From: Gemmobacter denitrificans
GTDB lineage: Bacteria > Pseudomonadota > Alphaproteobacteria > Rhodobacterales > Rhodobacteraceae
Reading direction: 5' to 3'
NCBI RefSeq assembly: GCF_036964905.1
Contig: NZ_JBALHR010000002.1
Location: forward strand, 62,001-126,000
Length of the DNA: 64,000 bases
Made by a program: the position numbers and the translations under genes. The notes below the pieces were generated by a model, which saw only the letters and a program-made list of their open reading frames with translations, was not told the DNA's origin and did not search any database. This document shows, piece after piece, positions 60,239 to 64,000 of the stretch (positions within the stretch are counted from its first letter, which is position 1; every line of letters starts with the position of its first letter).

Positions 60239-61162
60239 ATGCTGCGCCTGACCCATGCCGAATTGATCGAGCAGGAACGCCTCCGCCCCGCGGATCATCG
60301 CAATGGTCATGCGGGCTATGTCCGCAAGATCCGTGCGCTGCGGGAGAGCTTTTTCCAGAAGTTCCTGAAACGGGAATCCAAGGCCCAGCCCAGCTATGAC
60401 GAGGTGATTGCTGCCTTTGACGATATTCCGCCCGCCGATCTGACGGTGCCCTATGATCTGACGCCCGAAGGGCTCGATCATGTCAGCCGCTGTATTCAGC
60501 GCAAATACGTGATCCATTTCAAGAACATCCGCCGCAGCTGGGCGATCTTGCTGCAACATATGCCCGAACTGATGGCCGAAGACTGCCCGCCGCGCGTGGT
60601 GCTGGAAATGTCCACGGCGCATGGGGCCACGCTGGAGATTTTGCGCCGCAAGGGCCATCAGGTCATCGGCAATGATTTCGCCAATTTCGTGGGCGGGGCC
60701 GAGCTGGACAGCCGGTTCCGCGATTTCGGCGGGGCAGACCTGACCACGGCCCGCGACGATCATGGCCTGCACGATGGTTCGGGGCAGGTGCGCGATTGGC
60801 CCTATCGGCCTATCACCGAAAGCCTTGGGCTGGACGTGCGGCTTTTCGATGCCGGCACGCCACCCTATCCGTTCGAGGACAAATCGGTCGATACCGTGAT
60901 CTGTCTGGATGCCATCGAACATTACTGCCATCCGCGCGACTGGATGAAGGTCGTGGCCGAATTCCGCCGCATCGCGCGCCGGTCGATCCTGCTGATCCCG
61001 AATGCGATGCCCCCCTATGCCTACAAGGATCTGGACTATCGCGAAACGGTCTATGCCTTTCAGCGTGAAATCCGCCAGTTCCAACAGGATGGCTGGCACT
61101 GCGTCCATGCCGGGATCAATCGCAACCAGCTTTCGGTATTCAAGCTGATGCAGATCGGCTGA
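60239..61162 (+). CDS. Class I SAM-dependent methyltransferase-like protein (paralogue 2)
   Basis: A 307-aa protein aligned end to end with the preceding gene, sharing FKNIRRSWA, MPELM, AHGATLEILR, GNDF, GLDVRLFDAG, PYPFED, DAIEHYC, GWxCVHAG and the FKL end. Differences concentrate in the middle (DFGGADLTTARDDHG against FDPEQHRDDAGYLDE) and in the C-terminal helix, so the two may differ in substrate or form a heterodimer. The 79-base gap contains no gene. The pair arose by tandem duplication. Confidence 0.75.
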   Translation: MLRLTHAELIEQERLRPADHRNGHAGYVRKIRALRESFFQKFLKRESKAQPSYDEVIAAFDDIPPADLTVPYDLTPEGLDHVSRCIQRKYVIHFKNIRRSWAILLQHMPELMAEDCPPRVVLEMSTAHGATLEILRRKGHQVIGNDFANFVGGAELDSRFRDFGGADLTTARDDHGLHDGSGQVRDWPYRPITESLGLDVRLFDAGTPPYPFEDKSVDTVICLDAIEHYCHPRDWMKVVAEFRRIARRSILLIPNAMPPYAYKDLDYRETVYAFQREIRQFQQDGWHCVHAGINRNQLSVFKLMQIG

Positions 61163-61209
61163 ACCGGACTAAGCGCCGTCAGCTTCGGCTGTACAGAAGG
61201 AGGAACGCG

Positions 61210-61698
61210 ATGTTGCGCATACTGGCTTTGGCGGGGGCAATCGCTGGCGGGGCGGGCCTGTCGCAATTCCCGGAATTCAGCCAGCAATATCTGCAACGGC
61301 TGGCCGGGCAGGTAGATGCCCTGCAGGCGGTGGTGGCCGACTTTGATCGCACAGCCTCGCGCAACCAGCTGACCCGCGACGAGGCGCTGGCGCAGATGAC
61401 CGGCACGACATTTCTGGATGATCGCCGCGCCGATATGGGCCTGACCTTTGACCGTGCGGCCCGGCTGGAGCAGAACCTTGCGGCATTGCGGGGCGCCTCG
61501 CCCCTGCAGCGCCTGACCATGCCGCAGCGGCTGGGCGATGCTGAAACGCTGGCCGCCACCTGGGCCGATTTCCGTCCCGCCGTGCCGGTCACGGTCGATG
61601 GGCTCTTGCTGGGTGGCATCGGGTTTCTGGGCGGCTGGATGGCGACGATGGGCCTTCTGTCACTGCTGGCATGGCCGTTCCGGCGGCTCTTCGCCTGA
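61210..61698 (+). CDS. DUF2937-family membrane protein
   Basis: A 162-aa protein with a membrane segment at each end (about 3-18 and 132-155) and a helical middle (QQYLQRLAGQVDALQAVVADFDRTA). The pattern SQFPEFSQQYLQRLAG and the C-terminal GGWMATMGLLSLL fit DUF2937. It begins after AGAAGGAGG. Function unknown; it lies between methyltransferase genes and lolC without obvious coupling to either. Confidence 0.75.
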   Translation: MLRILALAGAIAGGAGLSQFPEFSQQYLQRLAGQVDALQAVVADFDRTASRNQLTRDEALAQMTGTTFLDDRRADMGLTFDRAARLEQNLAALRGASPLQRLTMPQRLGDAETLAATWADFRPAVPVTVDGLLLGGIGFLGGWMATMGLLSLLAWPFRRLFA

Positions 61699-61769
61699 CA
61701 GAGGCCCGCATCGCTTGACCTTTTCCCGCCCCTTGGTCAGGGTGCGCGCGCAACTGAAAGGGTCTGATC

Positions 61770-63053
61770 TTGGCCGCAACTGCCCCGTTTTCCCGCTTTG
61801 AATGGATGATCGCCTGGCGCTATCTGCGCGCCAAAAGGGCCGAGGGCGGGGTCAGCGTGATGACATGGATAAGCCTGATCGGCATCACGCTGGCGGTGTT
61901 TGCGCTGATTGCCACGCTGTCGGTGCGGGCCGGGTTTCGGGCCGAGTTCGTTGATACGATTCTAGGGGCCAATGCCCATGTCACGGTCTATGCCATGGCC
62001 GAAACCGATGAATTCGGGCGCAGTCTGCGCGGCTTTGCCGATTATGACGATGTGGCCGCCCGGATCGCTGCCCTGCCGGGGGTGACGCGCGCCGCCCCCT
62101 TGGTGAAGGGGCAGGTGATGGCGACGGCCAATGGTGTCAACATGGGGGTCGAGGTCTTTGGCATTCGCGCCGCCGATCTGGCCACGCTGCCGCGCATCGG
62201 CAGCGGCGCGGGGCATCAAGGTGATATCGGCCGCTTCGATCAGGGGATCGCGCTTGGGTCTGCGCTGGCGCGTGAATTGAATCTGGGCGTAGGGGATCGG
62301 GTGCGGCTCATCAGCCCCGACGGGGTGAAAACCGCCTTCGGCACCAGCCCGCGGGTGAATGCCTACGAGGTGGTCTATATCTTCACCGCCGGGCGTTATG
62401 ACATCGATCGCACCCGCGCTTATCTGCCCTTTGCCGAGGCGCAGGATTATTTCAACCGTGAAGGCCGCGCCGACGAGATCGAGGTGATGGTGCAAGACCC
62501 AGAAGCGGTGGACAGCCATACCGCAGCCCTGATGCAGGCCGGAGGAGAGCGCGCGCTGCTGTGGAGCTGGCGCGACGCTTCGGGCGCATTTCTGCGCGCG
62601 CTGGATATCGAGGACAACATCATGTTCATCATCCTGTCGATCCTTGTGCTGATCGCCACGATGAACATCGTGTCTGGCCTGATCATGCTGGTGAAGAACA
62701 AAGGCCGCGACATCGGCATCCTGCGCACCATGGGATTGACCGAGGGGGCGATCCTGCGGGTGTTCTTTCTGTGTGGCGCTTCGACCGGGATCATCGGCAC
62801 CGCTTTGGGCGTGCTGCTGGGCTGCCTGTTCGCGATCTATATCGATCCGATCTTTTCCTTTGTGAACTATGTCGCGGGCGGCGGGATCTGGGATCCGTCG
62901 GTGCGGGGCATCTATAACCTGCCCGCCAAGCTGCAATTGGCGGATGTCCTATCGGCGGTGGCGCTTTCGCTGGGGCTTTCCTTCATCGTGACGATTTTCC
63001 CTGCGCGACGTGCCGCGCGGATGAACCCGGTAGAGGCGCTGCGCTATGAATGA
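61770..63053 (+). CDS. lolC: Lipoprotein-releasing system transmembrane protein LolC/E
   Basis: Inner-membrane permease of the LolCDE ABC transporter that hands outer-membrane lipoproteins to LolA. The 427-aa protein has the FsX topology: helix 1 (about 25-47, VMTWISLIGITLAVFALI), a long periplasmic domain (about 48-270) and three C-terminal helices. RAEGGVSVMTWISLIGI and NPVEALRYE are family signatures. It probably starts with TTG, since the family N-terminus PFSRFEWMIAWRYLRAK lies directly after it and AAAGGG is upstream; the next ATG would truncate that motif. It overlaps lolD by 8 bases. Confidence 0.92.
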   Translation: MAATAPFSRFEWMIAWRYLRAKRAEGGVSVMTWISLIGITLAVFALIATLSVRAGFRAEFVDTILGANAHVTVYAMAETDEFGRSLRGFADYDDVAARIAALPGVTRAAPLVKGQVMATANGVNMGVEVFGIRAADLATLPRIGSGAGHQGDIGRFDQGIALGSALARELNLGVGDRVRLISPDGVKTAFGTSPRVNAYEVVYIFTAGRYDIDRTRAYLPFAEAQDYFNREGRADEIEVMVQDPEAVDSHTAALMQAGGERALLWSWRDASGAFLRALDIEDNIMFIILSILVLIATMNIVSGLIMLVKNKGRDIGILRTMGLTEGAILRVFFLCGASTGIIGTALGVLLGCLFAIYIDPIFSFVNYVAGGGIWDPSVRGIYNLPAKLQLADVLSAVALSLGLSFIVTIFPARRAARMNPVEALRYE

Positions 63054-63720
63054 CACGCTGGTTCTGGACGGGCTGACCAAGGCCTATAACCGGGGCAAGC
63101 CCGCCGAAGTTACCGTTCTGCGCGGGGCCAGCCTGGCTGTGGCGCGGGGCGAGGTGGTGGCGCTGGTCGCGCCCTCGGGGGCAGGGAAATCCACGCTGCT
63201 GCATATTGCCGGGCTGCTCGACACGCCCGATGCGGGCCGGGTGCTGTTGGCGGGGCGCGACATGGCCCGGTCGGGCGACGGCGCACGCACGCGGGCGCGG
63301 CGGGAAGAGGTAGGCTTCATCTATCAGTTCCACCACCTTCTGCCGGAATTCACCGCGCTGGAGAACATCATGCTGCCGCAACTGGCAAATGGGACCAGCG
63401 CGCCCGCCGCACAGGCGCGGGCGATGGATTTGCTGGCGCGTGTGGGGGTGTCGACCCGCGCCCATCACCGCCCGGCGGCGCTGTCGGGGGGCGAACAGCA
63501 ACGCGTGGCCTTTTGCCGGGCCCTGGCCAATGCGCCCAGGCTGTTGCTGGCCGACGAACCCACCGGCAACCTTGATCCCGGCACCTCAGATCAGGTGTTT
63601 GCGGCGCTGATGGATCTGGTGCGCGAAACCGGCCTGTCGGCCCTGATTGCCACGCATAATCTTGATCTTGCCGCCCGGATGGACCGGATTGTCCGGCTGG
63701 ATCAGGGGCGCGTCGTCTGA
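63046..63720 (+). CDS. lolD: Lipoprotein-releasing system ATP-binding protein LolD
   Basis: ATPase subunit of LolCDE. The 224-aa protein has Walker A APSGAGKST, the Q-loop YQFHHLLPEFTALEN characteristic of LolD, the ABC signature LSGGEQQRVAFCRALA, Walker B LLLADEPTGNLD and the H-loop histidine (ATHNLDLA). It is translationally coupled to lolC. Confidence 0.96.
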   Translation: MNDTLVLDGLTKAYNRGKPAEVTVLRGASLAVARGEVVALVAPSGAGKSTLLHIAGLLDTPDAGRVLLAGRDMARSGDGARTRARREEVGFIYQFHHLLPEFTALENIMLPQLANGTSAPAAQARAMDLLARVGVSTRAHHRPAALSGGEQQRVAFCRALANAPRLLLADEPTGNLDPGTSDQVFAALMDLVRETGLSALIATHNLDLAARMDRIVRLDQGRVV

Positions 63721-63787
63721 TCGGATCGGGGGCTTGCGGGGTGGGAATGGGCGTGCTTCCATGGCCCGACCCCAAGGAGACAAGCCC

Positions 63788-64000
63788 ATGCGCAAGCTGT
63801 TGATTCTATTCCCCGCTCTGGTGCTGGCGGCCTGTCTGCCGCAGAAAAAGGTGCCGACGGGTGCCGAGGATTTCGCCACCTATTGCGCGGCTTGCCATGG
63901 CGAGGACGGTCGCGGCACTGGCCCGGTGGCAAGCACGCTGGAGGGCCGCCCGGCCGATCTGACGCGTCTTTCCGGCAAGGATGGTTTCCCCATGACCCGG
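63788..64000 (+). CDS. c-type cytochrome lipoprotein (partial, cut by window end)
   Basis: Only the first 71 codons lie in the window. A lipoprotein signal peptide ends in the lipobox LAAC (C16), and a heme-attachment motif CAACH follows at about residues 35-39 (FATYCAACHGEDGRG), typical of class I cytochromes c. The start has an AAGGAG ribosome site. The axial methionine and full length lie beyond the window. Confidence 0.8.
   Translation, partial: MRKLLILFPALVLAACLPQKKVPTGAEDFATYCAACHGEDGRGTGPVASTLEGRPADLTRLSGKDGFPMTR

Overview
The window is high-GC chromosomal DNA from an alphaproteobacterium of the order Rhodobacterales (Rhodobacter/Paracoccaceae type). The evidence is family-level: a trimethylamine monooxygenase of marine-roseobacter type, a short class II prolyl-tRNA synthetase, the mraZ-rsmH-ftsL-ftsI-murE-murF-mraY order, a DUF1127 gene followed by an array of CCUCCUCCC-loop hairpins, and a DUF4212/sodium:solute symporter acetate locus. 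No species is claimed.

Layout. 0-3.4 kb: periplasmic 5'-nucleotidase, nrdR-ribD. 3.5-8.5 kb (minus): trimethylamine monooxygenase and pyruvate carboxylase. 8.8-12.9 kb: DUF302 protein, UvrD/PcrA helicase and a convergent BenE transporter. 13.0-13.8 kb (minus): an RpoH-like promoter, a 69-aa DUF1127 protein and at least eight hairpins with a CCUCCUCCC loop, an enlarged relative of the Rhodobacter CcsR 'cuckoo' RNA locus. 14-23.5 kb: Mrp, then the first half of the division/cell-wall cluster, preceded by a long leader with a strong terminator that resembles the UpsM sRNA arrangement. 23.5-29.3 kb: periplasmic MsrB, a methyltransferase/glycosyltransferase pair, J-domain protein, BolA and SulP transporter. 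29.5-39.5 kb: an acetate-use locus (acs, adk, DUF4212, symporter) continuing into a regulatory set (cNMP/CBS/DUF294 protein, response regulator, membrane PAS-exonuclease fusion).

39.79-50.13 kb is a compact integrated element in the 3' end of a tRNA-Glu gene. It is bounded by 15-bp direct repeats (TGGCAGCCCGTAGGG), with the integrase next to the tRNA. It carries a winged-helix protein, a protein resembling the RarA/MgsA C-terminal domain, a second tyrosine recombinase, a 1268-aa AT-richer gene that is the best candidate for an undescribed (probably anti-phage) function, an XRE repressor with clear operators divergent from a PH-like membrane protein, two divergent ribbon-helix-helix regulators and a small pre-integrase ORF.

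50.2-64 kb returns to the chromosome: lytic transglycosylase, malate synthase G, photolyase-DUF2256, NIT-domain chemoreceptor, proS, two tandem paralogous methyltransferases, DUF2937 protein, lolC-lolD, and a c-type cytochrome lipoprotein cut by the window end. Acs, Adk, the symporter, malate synthase G and pyruvate carboxylase together indicate acetate/C2 assimilation and anaplerosis.
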